Positions 9,352-18,846 of a stretch of 64,000 bases of DNA are shown piece by piece. Each line of letters begins with the position of its first letter. Position 1 is the first letter of the stretch. Source of the DNA: [Chlorobium] sp. 445 (lineage in GTDB: Bacteria; Bacteroidota; Chlorobiia; Chlorobiales; Thermochlorobacteraceae). The notes below the pieces were generated by a model. The model ran no database searches and had not been told where the DNA came from. It saw only the letters and a program-made list of their open reading frames with translations. Location: positions 124,001-188,000 of the forward strand of contig NSLH01000001.1 in NCBI GenBank assembly GCA_002763895.1, given 5' to 3'. The position numbers and the translations under genes are program-made.

Positions 9352-9855
9352 ATGCCACTCCAGTTTTTGATTGAAACCACGTTAGGCAACATCACCGTTG
9401 AGCTGTTCGATGATACTCCACTGCACCGCGATAATTTTGCCAAGCTTGTTGCTGAGAAGTATTATGATGGCGTGCGCTTTCACCGTGTTATCAAAGATTT
9501 TATGATTCAAGGCGGAGATCCGCTCTCACGCGATGAAAGCAAGCGAGCGATGCACGGCACAGGCGGTCCAAACTACCGCATTCCCGCTGAAATCAAACAT
9601 CCCAACAAACGCGGCACGCTTGCTGCTGCACGTGATGGCAATCCGCAAAAAGCCTCATCGGGTAGCCAGTTCTACATCAACGTTCGAGATAACCTATTCT
9701 TAGACGATCCTGTGCGCGCTGGCTATACCGTATTTGGAAAAGTCATCAGCGGAATGGACGTGGCAGATAAAATTTCAGTTGTACCAAAAGATGCGCGCGA
9801 TAACCCACTGACACCAATCACCATGACGATTCGCGCCATTCCACCGACTGCATAA
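9352..9855 (+). CDS. Peptidyl-prolyl cis-trans isomerase, cyclophilin type, cytosolic
   Basis: 167 residues with no signal peptide. All cyclophilin landmarks are present: FHRVIKDFMIQGGDP with catalytic Arg, GPNYRIPAEIKH, RGTLAAARD and GSQFYINV. It catalyses isomerisation of Xaa-Pro bonds during folding. It is a close paralogue of the lipoprotein cyclophilin just upstream, so this pair probably arose by duplication, one copy secreted and one cytosolic. Confidence 0.93.
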   Translation: MPLQFLIETTLGNITVELFDDTPLHRDNFAKLVAEKYYDGVRFHRVIKDFMIQGGDPLSRDESKRAMHGTGGPNYRIPAEIKHPNKRGTLAAARDGNPQKASSGSQFYINVRDNLFLDDPVRAGYTVFGKVISGMDVADKISVVPKDARDNPLTPITMTIRAIPPTA

Positions 9856-9901
9856 GTAAAACAGTTGACTTTAACCGCGAAACTCGAAAGGATTGTGCTG
9901 T

Positions 9902-11158
9902 ATGAATATCCTTGTGCTCAATTGCGGCAGTTCAAGTGTAAAGTTCCAAGTCTTCTGCACCGACTGGGAGATGATTAACCACAACACGGACTATCCTATA
10001 GCCTCTGGCGTGATTGAGCGCATCGGTTCAGAAGCCCTGCTTACGTTTCGCACCTACCAGCGTGGAAAACCCGACAAGCTTATTCGTGCCACTTCGCCGC
10101 TGCGCGACCACCAAGCGGCAATTTCAAAAATCATTCAGTGGCTTACCTCTGGTGAAAACCCGCTCGAAGGACTTCACTCTTTAGCCGATATTCATGCCGT
10201 GGGGCATCGCATTGTGCACGGCGGCGAAAAACTTACAGCCTCGACACTCATTGACGAGCAAGTAATCTCGAAAATTGAAGACTGCATTGAGCTTGCTCCG
10301 CTGCACAATCCACAAAATCTTAAAGGTATTTATGCTGCACGCCAGCTCTTTGGCAACGCCATTCCACAAGTGGCAGTCTTCGATACCGCATTTCACCACA
10401 CGATGCCAGATGTGGCATACCTTTACGCTATTCCATATCAATTCTATCGGCGACACAAAATTCGACGATATGGATTTCATGGCATTTCGCATCGCTATGT
10501 GAGTTTTCGCTATCGCACTTTGATGGGCATTGAGCGCAATAAGGTGCAGATTATTTCGTTGCATTTAGGCAATGGCAGTTCGGCTTGCGCAATTCGTGGC
10601 GGCTGTTCTGTTGATACCTCAATGGGGATGACGCCGCTGGAAGGTTTAGTCATGGGCACGCGCTCTGGTGATATTGATCCAGCAATTATCAACTACTTGG
10701 AACACAAAGAAAACTATTCGTCCGATGCCGTAGATGCATTACTCAATCGCCAATCAGGATTGCTGGGCATTTCGGGCTTAACGAACGATATGCGCGATTT
10801 AATTGAAGAAGCAAAAGAAAATGATGATCGACGCGCTAAACTGGCAATTGAAATCTACTGCTACCGTGTAAAGAAATACATCGGTGCTTATTTGGCAGCA
10901 TTAGGCGGGGCACAAGCCATTACATTTACAGGCGGGATTGGCGAAAATTCAGATTACATTCGCGCTAAAATCTGCTCACATCTGGAGTGGTTTGGCTTAG
11001 AATTAGATGAAGCGAAAAACAGCGAAATGGTAGGAGGCAAAGAGGGCATAATCTCTAAGCCTGAAAGTCGCCTTGCAGCATGGGTAATTCCAACCAATGA
11101 GGAACTCATTATTGCGCGTGATACTTACCGTGCTATCGTGCCTGAGCCTGTGGCGTAG
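9902..11158 (+). CDS. ackA: Acetate kinase
   Basis: 418 residues from ATG 9902, preceded by a purine-rich RBS (GAAAGGA). ASKHA-fold signatures are intact: NCGSSSVKF at the N-terminus, RYGFHGISHRYV, HLGNGSSACAI, MTPLEGLVMGTRSGDIDP and TFTGGIGENSD. The enzyme interconverts acetyl phosphate plus ADP with acetate plus ATP. No phosphotransacetylase gene is in the window. The 3' end overlaps the convergent outer-membrane gene by 26 bp. Confidence 0.96.
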   Translation: MNILVLNCGSSSVKFQVFCTDWEMINHNTDYPIASGVIERIGSEALLTFRTYQRGKPDKLIRATSPLRDHQAAISKIIQWLTSGENPLEGLHSLADIHAVGHRIVHGGEKLTASTLIDEQVISKIEDCIELAPLHNPQNLKGIYAARQLFGNAIPQVAVFDTAFHHTMPDVAYLYAIPYQFYRRHKIRRYGFHGISHRYVSFRYRTLMGIERNKVQIISLHLGNGSSACAIRGGCSVDTSMGMTPLEGLVMGTRSGDIDPAIINYLEHKENYSSDAVDALLNRQSGLLGISGLTNDMRDLIEEAKENDDRRAKLAIEIYCYRVKKYIGAYLAALGGAQAITFTGGIGENSDYIRAKICSHLEWFGLELDEAKNSEMVGGKEGIISKPESRLAAWVIPTNEELIIARDTYRAIVPEPVA

Positions 11159-12545
11159 CATCGTCCATGGTGCGTGTGGAGATAATGCTCAGCCGACCAT
11201 CTTTAGAAATCTCCACTTTGAAGACATCAAAGACAATTTCTCGGTTGCCAGGCGGGAATTTCCAACTGCGAATGGCTTCGGCGAACTGCTCTTCTGTAAA
11301 TTCTGAGTATGCATTTTCGTCGAGCGTGGAGACCAGCAAGCGCACTTTTTCCACATAGCCACGCGTACCGACAACAATTTCATAGTAGATTTTGCCGCTC
11401 AGCGTGGTGTCTTGCTTGCGTACTTCTTTAAGAATATCAATCAATTCCTGTGAGCGCTCATCTAAGACATCCATCACTCTACGATTGCGTACACGCTCGC
11501 TCTTGGAATAGGTGAGTGGATCGTACATACCCAGCGCTTCATCAATGATATAGGGAATGCGGAAGCGTCGACTAAGCTCAACTTTTGCCCCAGCTGTTAG
11601 ACGCCATGGCGCATAATTTAAGCCAACCAGCGATACAGGACGCGTGCCAAGGTTAGTCAGGTAATTCGTCTCATCATTACTGCCAAGAATGAGAAATTGA
11701 CCCATCGCTTCGACCCAAAGCCAGTCGAGCACTTGATACTTTGCACCAGCACCAACGTAGGCGAAATTTTCTCTTCCATAGACATACTCCGGCAGTGATG
11801 ATGAGGCATAAAATTCTCCTGAAAGTTCTGCAAAGGCAATCAGATTTTGACCACGAATTGACAGTGGGGTATCAAAGCCCAGTGCATATCGAAGTGTTAA
11901 GATATCATTACCAACTTTCACAAGGGGACTTACATTGCGCGTGATGATAGTGCCACTTGAAAGGTAATTGCGTAAGCCAAGATTGAGGTGAATCCCACCT
12001 GAAGTCTCAGGGAAAACATTGTCGAAGTAATATGAGCCAGCAAGGTGCAGACCGGCACTGATCTCGTTGGTAATAAAGGGCATGAGCGGTGGGTTAGGCT
12101 CACGTGAGAAAGGGACGTTGAAATCGAGCCAGCCGCCCAACTGAATACGATTGTTTGCAACATCAATAGAACCAACCTTCAGCGCAATACGCACGCCACT
12201 AAAAAGCAAAGTTCCAGTGGGGATAATATCCAAGCGGTTTTCAATGCGAAGCGTGTTAATTGTGGCAGCAATAGCAAGGTTGCGCGTCAAGACATAATCC
12301 ACATTGATGTCTGCATTGGTTTGAAGAATGTCGTCGGGTACGCCGCCACCAGCAATGTAATCGACTGGGCGGATGAAAAAAGAGCCGCTAAGTCCTGCAC
12401 TTAGCGTTCCAATTCGGGGAAGCAAGGCTTTCTGCGTATGGAAGATTCTTCCATCAGCTGTAATTGGCGCCTGTGCCAATGCAGACGAGGGAGAGGCAGC
12501 AAGTAATAGAAAGAAAAGAGTTACTGTAGCAAGGGTTACTTTCAT
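11133..12545 (-). CDS. Outer-membrane beta-barrel protein with C-terminal TonB-like/AgmX-like domain
   Basis: 470 residues from ATG 12545, which begins a clean signal peptide (MKVTLATVTLFFLLLAASPSSALAQA, given here by position 1-25). Residues 25-330 have the alternating pattern of a beta-barrel, with repeats such as GSFFIRPVDYI and AGLHLAGSYYF. The last ~90 residues (KIYYEIVVGTRGYVEKVRLL ... IRSWKFPPG) look like the TonB_C/AgmX-type alpha-beta domain usually seen in periplasmic transducers. Barrel plus this domain is unusual. The gene is convergent with ackA and overlaps it by 26 bp. Export and domain order are clear; function is unknown. Confidence 0.7.
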   Translation of the reverse strand: MKVTLATVTLFFLLLAASPSSALAQAPITADGRIFHTQKALLPRIGTLSAGLSGSFFIRPVDYIAGGGVPDDILQTNADINVDYVLTRNLAIAATINTLRIENRLDIIPTGTLLFSGVRIALKVGSIDVANNRIQLGGWLDFNVPFSREPNPPLMPFITNEISAGLHLAGSYYFDNVFPETSGGIHLNLGLRNYLSSGTIITRNVSPLVKVGNDILTLRYALGFDTPLSIRGQNLIAFAELSGEFYASSSLPEYVYGRENFAYVGAGAKYQVLDWLWVEAMGQFLILGSNDETNYLTNLGTRPVSLVGLNYAPWRLTAGAKVELSRRFRIPYIIDEALGMYDPLTYSKSERVRNRRVMDVLDERSQELIDILKEVRKQDTTLSGKIYYEIVVGTRGYVEKVRLLVSTLDENAYSEFTEEQFAEAIRSWKFPPGNREIVFDVFKVEISKDGRLSIISTRTMDDATPQAQAR

Positions 12546-12707
12546 CCGCTCACTGAATTTATGGTTACTTGTTTTTGCAGTTTTTGCAGGCATTGATTGC
12601 GGTGCAATATACAACGCGCACGAATTGCAAAAAAAACTATACACTTGTTAAGAAAATGATAAGTTTTTCCTGCAAACTGGTTTGCCCAATCAGCGAGGCG
12701 ACTTTAA

Positions 12708-13738
12708 CTAGGTGCTGCACATTTCTTTCAATCGTGAAAGACAACGCAGGTACTTCTTAGCATAAGCGGATTTGTAAAACTCTTTCGGAAAAAGTTCTTC
12801 AATTGGGACGGTTGCAGAGGCAAAGAGCTTGCTTTGATTGTCGTAGAGTTTATCTATGAAATACACGAAGCGTAGGGCGTCAAATTGGTCATGAAGTTGC
12901 GAAAGATGTTCAATGAAGACAGCGCCAAGTGTCTCAGCAAGTTCAAGGTAGTGCATAGGGTGAAAGGCACGCAGGGCATGCAAGAGCTCCTTAGCATCAA
13001 AGTAGGCTTTTTTGCGCCCATGCTCCACATGGTAATCCGAAAAAAACTTACGCAAGCCTGACAAATGCCAAGTGGAGTGAGAAGCGCTAGCACTTTCGAC
13101 ATGACGCTGACGATAGTCTCTGCCGTCGATGCGTAGGACATAAAACTGAGAGGACAGCGCAGAAATTTCACGCTGAAAATCTTGCACTGCAAAGCGTCCT
13201 TCCCCTAAGCGTGAGGGAGGCGTGTTCGAGGTTGTGATGACGGCAATGTTGCGAGCAAAGATGCGCTGCAAAAAGCCAATTGCCATGGTGGTATTGCCAG
13301 GGTCGTCGAGTTCAAATTCATCAATTGCGATAAGTTTTGCCGTGCTAAGTTCTGCTGCAGTGCGCTCAAGCCCGAGATAACCAATGAGATACATCAGTTC
13401 CGTGAAAGAAAGATAGTATTTTTGCCTTCGAAGGCGGAATGTACTGCAGCAAGCAGATGCGTTTTGCCCACGCCGAACGCACCATCAAGATAAATGCCCA
13501 AGATGGGCGAGGCACCAAAGGATTTAAGAAGTTTGCCCAAGCCATTGCGCTGTCGATTGAGTCGATGAACAAACTCTCGCAGATACTCTTTTGCAGCCTG
13601 TTGTGAAGGATGTGCATGGTCAGCAATGTAGCTTTCGAGTGTAGCTGTAGCAAAGCGCGGCGGTGGCACAAGTCTTTGGGAGAGAGAACTGACATGAATC
13701 TGCGGTTTGAAATCGTAAATAGAAAAAATCTCGTGCAT
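12708..13738 (-). CDS. zapE: AFG1-family ATPase, ZapE-like, frameshifted
   Basis: Two frames join when the A5 run (T5 at 13419-13423 on the plus strand) is read as A6, giving EGKKYYLSFTELMYLIGYLG. The ~343-residue protein carries Walker A GAFGVGKTHLLAA, Walker B KLIAIDEFELDDPG, sensor 1 AVITTSNTPP and the C-terminal arginine-rich region of AFG1/ZapE ATPases. ZapE-type proteins act on the divisome or on membrane protein turnover. ATG 13738 is preferred to the in-frame TTG at 13762. It is last in the Yip1-TPR-zapE operon, 24 bp after the TPR gene. Confidence 0.88.
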
Positions 13739-13762
13739 TAAAGTGCGACGATAGTTCAGCAA

Positions 13763-15076
13763 TTAACGAAGCGATTTCTGTTTTTCAGCAAGATATTCAT
13801 TGAGTCGTTTCAGAATCTGGCGTGCTTCAAGTAAGCGCGTGCGCATTTCAAGAGCTGAGAGAGGCATTTGTCGTGCAATGTCCATTTCACGCACAAGCGC
13901 TGTCAGTTGCAGCGCCGCATCTTTGACGACAGCATCATTAGTTTTCGCAGCTTGCTCACGCAACAGTTGAGCAATACACTGAATCGGGACCTGACTGGGG
14001 CGCCGTGTCTGAATCAAAACCCTGTTGCACTCGTTCGGCGACATCTCAATGCTGGCATTTGGCAAGACAACGGGCGCAAACCCTGCACTCAGTTGCTCTG
14101 AGGCAAACTCTGCGACGCTAATGCCACGCTGCGTAACGGAGCGTGTCTCTTTGACAAACTTCTCGAACTCGGGTGCATTTGCCTCAACGACAATTTCTCG
14201 CGTCCCGTAAATGCGCAGCGAATCTTCACGGCGTTTTTCTTCGCTCTCGCCGTAGAGTTTGAGATAGCGCTCAGCATCTTCGTAGCCTTGCGCACGAGCC
14301 ATAAGAAAATCCGAGAACGCTTCGGAGCGCATGCCGACATCACGCTTGGCTAAGCCACGAGCATAGTAAAACTTTGGCTCATCTTTCTTTAGTGCAATGG
14401 CATTATCAAAATCCAGCATCGCTTCAAGCGAACGATTCAAACGAAGGCGTGCCATGCCGCGCTCATAGTAATCATCTGGGTGTGGGCGCAATCTCAAGGC
14501 TTGTGTAAAATCGGAAATCGCCAGTGTATCATTGCCCAGCAAAACATTGCAAAGCCCACGTAGTGAATAAGCCTCAGCAAAAGTAGCGTTTTGCTCAAGA
14601 GCAAAAGTAGCGTCGCTTTTCGCTTCATTGAGTTCACGAAGTTGAACTTTGGCTAAGGCGCGATAGTAAAATGCCTCGGGGAATTGAGGTTTAAGAAAAA
14701 TCACGGCAGAAAAATCTGCAATAGCACGTGCATAGTCTTTCATCGCCAAATGAAGCATCGCACGATAGTAGTATGCGTCGAGGTAATTGCGGTTGCTTTT
14801 GATAACCGTGGAGTAATCTTGAAGCGCGCCTAGCGTATCGCCGAGACGCAAACGAGCAAACCCTCGCTTCACGAAAGCATCAGGCAGATTAAGTGAATCC
14901 TGTTCAATTGCACGACTGAACGCAAGAACTGCCGAAGCGTATTCTTCGCGCTCAAGATGCTTGAGCCCCTCGCTGAACCATGCCTCCGCACGCTGTGCCA
15001 GACTGCGTTGTGAGAAACATAGTACTGCAAGAATCCCTAACGCAAGAGCACGTGTGAGCTGAATCTGTCTGTGCAT
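13763..15076 (-). CDS. Exported TPR-repeat protein
   Basis: 437 residues. A signal peptide (about 1-27, ending RSLAQR) precedes seven or eight TPR units (for example DAFVKRGFARLRLGDTLGAL, EAFYYRALAKVQLRELNEA, PKFYYARGLAKRDVG) spanning about 28-260. The C-terminal 170 residues are helical with no domain I recognise. Probably periplasmic and a scaffold for protein-protein contacts. It lies 14 bp after the Yip1-family gene and 24 bp before zapE, which suggests a shared envelope or division role; this is inference. Confidence 0.8.
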   Translation of the reverse strand: MHRQIQLTRALALGILAVLCFSQRSLAQRAEAWFSEGLKHLEREEYASAVLAFSRAIEQDSLNLPDAFVKRGFARLRLGDTLGALQDYSTVIKSNRNYLDAYYYRAMLHLAMKDYARAIADFSAVIFLKPQFPEAFYYRALAKVQLRELNEAKSDATFALEQNATFAEAYSLRGLCNVLLGNDTLAISDFTQALRLRPHPDDYYERGMARLRLNRSLEAMLDFDNAIALKKDEPKFYYARGLAKRDVGMRSEAFSDFLMARAQGYEDAERYLKLYGESEEKRREDSLRIYGTREIVVEANAPEFEKFVKETRSVTQRGISVAEFASEQLSAGFAPVVLPNASIEMSPNECNRVLIQTRRPSQVPIQCIAQLLREQAAKTNDAVVKDAALQLTALVREMDIARQMPLSALEMRTRLLEARQILKRLNEYLAEKQKSLR

Positions 15077-15090
15077 CTTAACACTGAAAG

Positions 15091-15667
15091 TTATCTGTTG
15101 AGAAAGCGCTCTGCACCTGCGCTAAGCAGCCGAATGACACCAAACGTTAGAAATAGCATAATTGCAATGACGCTTGAAAACCCAGAGCGCTGTGCTGATG
15201 GCACATTCAGAACAGGCGCAAGACCTAAGCTGTAAAGATAAAGTGCATAAATCAAACCAGCGAGTTTGAGAACAAATGAAAAAAGTGCGCCAAAAGGCAA
15301 AAGCGAGGAGAGAATTGTTGCAATCCAAATGGGTGTAGAACCATAGACAGCCACCTTTGCAGCTTGATTGCGGTCATCGCTGGCTTGAAAGCGTGGAGCA
15401 AAACTCTGAATCAACGATGTGGTAATAGCAAGCAAAAGTGAAAGCAGCGCAAAATGAACAAGGGCTGTCCAAACGAGCTTCGTCTTGATGCCTGTTAAAA
15501 TACCGGAGACAATCACCTCAATGAGTGTAGCTGTAACAATCATAGGCATGGCATAGTCGCGAATAAGGTCCTGCGGGTCATAGATGGGTTCACTTGCAAT
15601 CGTGCGCCACTCCGATTCAGGTGATGCTAAAATGCCATAGACACGCTGAAAAAAAACGCTGAAACAT
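15091..15667 (-). CDS. Yip1-family membrane protein, frameshifted near the start
   Basis: The open frame seems to start at ATG 15549, but coding clearly continues upstream: WRTIASEPIYDPQDLIRDYA is a typical Yip1 N-terminus. Reading the T8 run (A8 at 15649-15656 on the plus strand) as T7 links it to ATG 15667, giving MFQRFFQRVYGILASPESEW. The ~191-residue protein has four or five membrane helices (for example FALLSLLLAITTSLI and IYALYLYSLGLAPV). Yip1-domain proteins are of unclear bacterial function. First gene of the Yip1-TPR-zapE operon. Confidence 0.8.
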
Positions 15668-15888
15668 TTTTTTAGAAACGTTAAAGTTTATTGGCGCAAA
15701 GGCGTAAAATAGATTAACTTTGTTCAAGTTATTGCACAGGCATGATAATGATACAAATGCCAATCGCTTCTTTCTGCCAGATGAACGCAAGAATGGGCAG
15801 TCAACCGAAATACATTAGACCTTTAGGTTAGAACATAGCAACAGGATAACGAACTTCAGTCATCCCGTTGTTACTCTGCAACTTACGA

Positions 15889-18771
15889 ATGAGTAAATCA
15901 CAGAAGCGGGTGAAAAAAATAACATCTCTCTCTCAAACGAAATTGTCGCGACAACTCAGCAGAAAAGCTGCAACTAAACAGCAACCTGACTCACCGAGTG
16001 CCTTAGCAAGAGCGAAAGGCAAACTACAACGCACGTTCACAGATTCAGCAAGTGCAAAGAAAGCAAATAAGAAGATTAATGTAAAGGAACTCTACAGTGG
16101 GCTTTTTGAGGATAGTCCTACACCGATGTGGATCTATGACGAAGAGACACTCAAGTTTTTGGCAGTAAATAAAGCGGCAATCAAACGCTATGGCTACTCA
16201 AGGCGAGAATTTCTCTCCATGACCATTGCTCAAATTCGCCCGCCTGAAACAGTGCCCGCTATGCTCAAAGCAGCTCAGCAGATTCGCAAGAAAAAGAAAG
16301 CCTACAATGGCTTATGGAAACATCAAACTAAAAAAGGTGAAGTATTCACTACAGAAATTCACTCACATCGCATCAAGTTTGGCGGAAAACCTGCGCGACT
16401 TGTAATCGCATTTGATGTTACTGAACGCGTGAGGCTTGAAGAGCAAATTCTCCAACGAGATGAACGGCTGCAACTTTTCTTCAATCAGGCGCTTGAAGGT
16501 TTCTACTTCATGATGCTCGATGAACCAATCGACTGGCATAATGCCCAAGACAAAGAAGCCGCACTGGATTACATCTTCACACATCAACGCATGACTGAGG
16601 CTAATGACGCCATGCTGGCACAATATGGTCTGAGTCGGGAAAAATTTCTCGGAAGAACACCTGCGGATTTCTATGCACATGATCTTGAATATGGACGAAG
16701 AATCTGGCGAGAAAATCTGGATCATGGCGCTCAAATCATCGTGACCAATGAGCGACGTGCCGACGGCACACCGATCTGGATTGAAGGACACTACACGCCG
16801 CTGTTCAATAGTGAGGGGAAATTCATTGGACACTTCGGCATACAACGCGATATCACCGAGCGAAAGAAAATTGAAGATGCCCTGCGCACCAGTGAAGAGC
16901 GCTACTACATTGCGGCAAAACACACTGGGCAACTTGTCTACGACCTTGATATCGCCTCTGGAAAAATTTCTTGGGTAGGGGCGATCGAAAAAGTAACAGG
17001 ATTTTCTGCAAAGGAGTTTGCCGATGTAGATTTAGAACGCTGGGCAGAGTATGTTCACCCTGACGAACGTGCTGAAGCAATAGCAAAACTAAACGAAGCG
17101 ATACATGCTGCAAAACCTTATGACGCAATCTATCGCTTTCGACGCAAAGACGGCAGTTACATTTACATTGAGGATAGCGGAGATTGCCTGGCAGATGCAA
17201 CAGGCAAGGCGTATCGTATGATTGGCACAATGAAAGACATCACGGAGCGCAAAAAAGCTGAAGCCTTACTTCAAGAACAAGCACTTCTCATTGACAGCGT
17301 ACACGACGCTATCATTGTCCGTAGCCTTGACGACTGCGCACTGTTCTGGAACAAAAGTGCAGAGAGAGTTTATGGATATAGTGCTCATGAAGTGATAGGC
17401 AAGCCTATTGCGGAATTGATTTGGGAGCAAAACGGCGCGTCGGTAAGGCAACTTATTCAAATGGTCCTCAAAGAAGGCTATTGGAGTGGTGAGCTGCACA
17501 AGCGTCACAAGAACGGCTCAAAAGTAATTGTAGAAGCTCGCTGGACGCTCACTTACGATGAACAGGGAAAACCAAAAGCGATTGTGTCGGTCGAGACCGA
17601 CATTACCGAGCAACGCCGATTGCAGTTGCAGTTCTTGCAGTCGCAGCGCTTAGATAGTCTTGGGCGGCTGGCAAGTGGTATTGCCCATGACCTCAACAAT
17701 ATCCTAACCCCAATGTCGCTCTCGGTAGAATTGCTGAGCTCAAAACTCACTGACGAAAAAAGCCAAAGTTGGCTGGAAGCGCTGCAGCGTAACTTAGACC
17801 GCGGGGCTGACCTTGTGCGACAAGTCTTACTTTTTGCGCGTGGCTCTGAAGCTCGAATGCGTCCGATTAGCCTAGCAGAAGTGCTGGACGACGTGAAACT
17901 TTTCATTCAGAATACTTTCCCAAAAAACATCGTGTTTGAGACCTATGTCGCACCAGACTTGCCAAGGGTTATGGCAGATGCCACACAGATATACCAAGTG
18001 CTATTAAACTTAGCCATCAATGCACGCGATGCGATGCCGAAAGGCGGCACACTGTCCTTGAGGCTTGAGCGATTTTTCATCAGAGAAAATGACACGCTGA
18101 TTCACATTGATGCAAAGGTAGGCGAGTATGTCTTGATGACAATCAGCGACACAGGTATAGGAATGTCACCGGAAGTTTTGGACAAAATTTTTGAGCCCTT
18201 CTTTACCACAAAAGAAATGGGAAAAGGTACGGGGCTGGGACTATCGACGGTGTTTTCGATTGTAAAAAATCATCGTGGGTTTATTACGGTGTATAGCGAA
18301 CTGGGCAAAGGCACGGTGTTCAAGGTCTATTTGCCAGCACTTGCAGAGAAAGAAGCAAAAAGCCCCACTACGACTGCACCAACAGGGCAACAAAGTGGGC
18401 AAGGTAAAGGTGTGCTTATTATTGATGATGAAGAAGCAATATGCGAGAGCGCGAAAATGGTACTAACAGCCCATGGCTACACTGTTCTGACGACACAGAC
18501 AGGTCAAGCAGGTCTTGAACTGTTCAAGTCTCATCAAGATCGTGTGGCGGTAGCTATCGTGGATATGACGATGCCGGGTATCGATGGTGTAACGACTGTA
18601 CAAGCCTTGCGGGCACTAAAGCCGAATCTTAAAATTATTGCGGCAAGCGGACTGATAGAAAGTGAGCGACTGACGGCACTCAAACGCGAAAACGTCGAGG
18701 CGTTTCTCTACAAGCCTTTTGAAGCTGCTAAACTGTTGCAATTGCTGTCCGAGATTTTGCCCGTAGTGTAA
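15889..18771 (+). CDS. Hybrid sensor histidine kinase: four PAS domains, kinase, receiver
   Basis: 960 residues from ATG 15889 (a TTG 21 bp upstream is in frame). The N-terminus is a basic, low-complexity stretch of ~60 residues. Four PAS/PAC units follow (each ending in a DVTERV, DITERK or DITEQR line), then HisKA with the phospho-acceptor in ASGIAHDLNNILTPM (His about 600), HATPase with NARDAMPKGG, DTGIGM and GTGLGLSTV, and a C-terminal receiver with VDMTMPG (Asp about 892) and the KPF lysine. No membrane helices, so it is a cytosolic sensor. It is upstream of crtP by 75 bp, which may or may not mean shared control. Ligand unknown. Confidence 0.92.
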   Translation: MSKSQKRVKKITSLSQTKLSRQLSRKAATKQQPDSPSALARAKGKLQRTFTDSASAKKANKKINVKELYSGLFEDSPTPMWIYDEETLKFLAVNKAAIKRYGYSRREFLSMTIAQIRPPETVPAMLKAAQQIRKKKKAYNGLWKHQTKKGEVFTTEIHSHRIKFGGKPARLVIAFDVTERVRLEEQILQRDERLQLFFNQALEGFYFMMLDEPIDWHNAQDKEAALDYIFTHQRMTEANDAMLAQYGLSREKFLGRTPADFYAHDLEYGRRIWRENLDHGAQIIVTNERRADGTPIWIEGHYTPLFNSEGKFIGHFGIQRDITERKKIEDALRTSEERYYIAAKHTGQLVYDLDIASGKISWVGAIEKVTGFSAKEFADVDLERWAEYVHPDERAEAIAKLNEAIHAAKPYDAIYRFRRKDGSYIYIEDSGDCLADATGKAYRMIGTMKDITERKKAEALLQEQALLIDSVHDAIIVRSLDDCALFWNKSAERVYGYSAHEVIGKPIAELIWEQNGASVRQLIQMVLKEGYWSGELHKRHKNGSKVIVEARWTLTYDEQGKPKAIVSVETDITEQRRLQLQFLQSQRLDSLGRLASGIAHDLNNILTPMSLSVELLSSKLTDEKSQSWLEALQRNLDRGADLVRQVLLFARGSEARMRPISLAEVLDDVKLFIQNTFPKNIVFETYVAPDLPRVMADATQIYQVLLNLAINARDAMPKGGTLSLRLERFFIRENDTLIHIDAKVGEYVLMTISDTGIGMSPEVLDKIFEPFFTTKEMGKGTGLGLSTVFSIVKNHRGFITVYSELGKGTVFKVYLPALAEKEAKSPTTTAPTGQQSGQGKGVLIIDDEEAICESAKMVLTAHGYTVLTTQTGQAGLELFKSHQDRVAVAIVDMTMPGIDGVTTVQALRALKPNLKIIAASGLIESERLTALKRENVEAFLYKPFEAAKLLQLLSEILPVV

Positions 18772-18846
18772 GAAAAACGTCCTACCCAAGAATTGAGTTT
18801 GGCAATGTAGTTCTCATAACTAATCTGAAAGGATTTCAAAGACAAT

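Noticed and set aside
11097-11306. Short frames at the ackA end
   Set aside because: They are shadows of ackA and the convergent outer-membrane gene.
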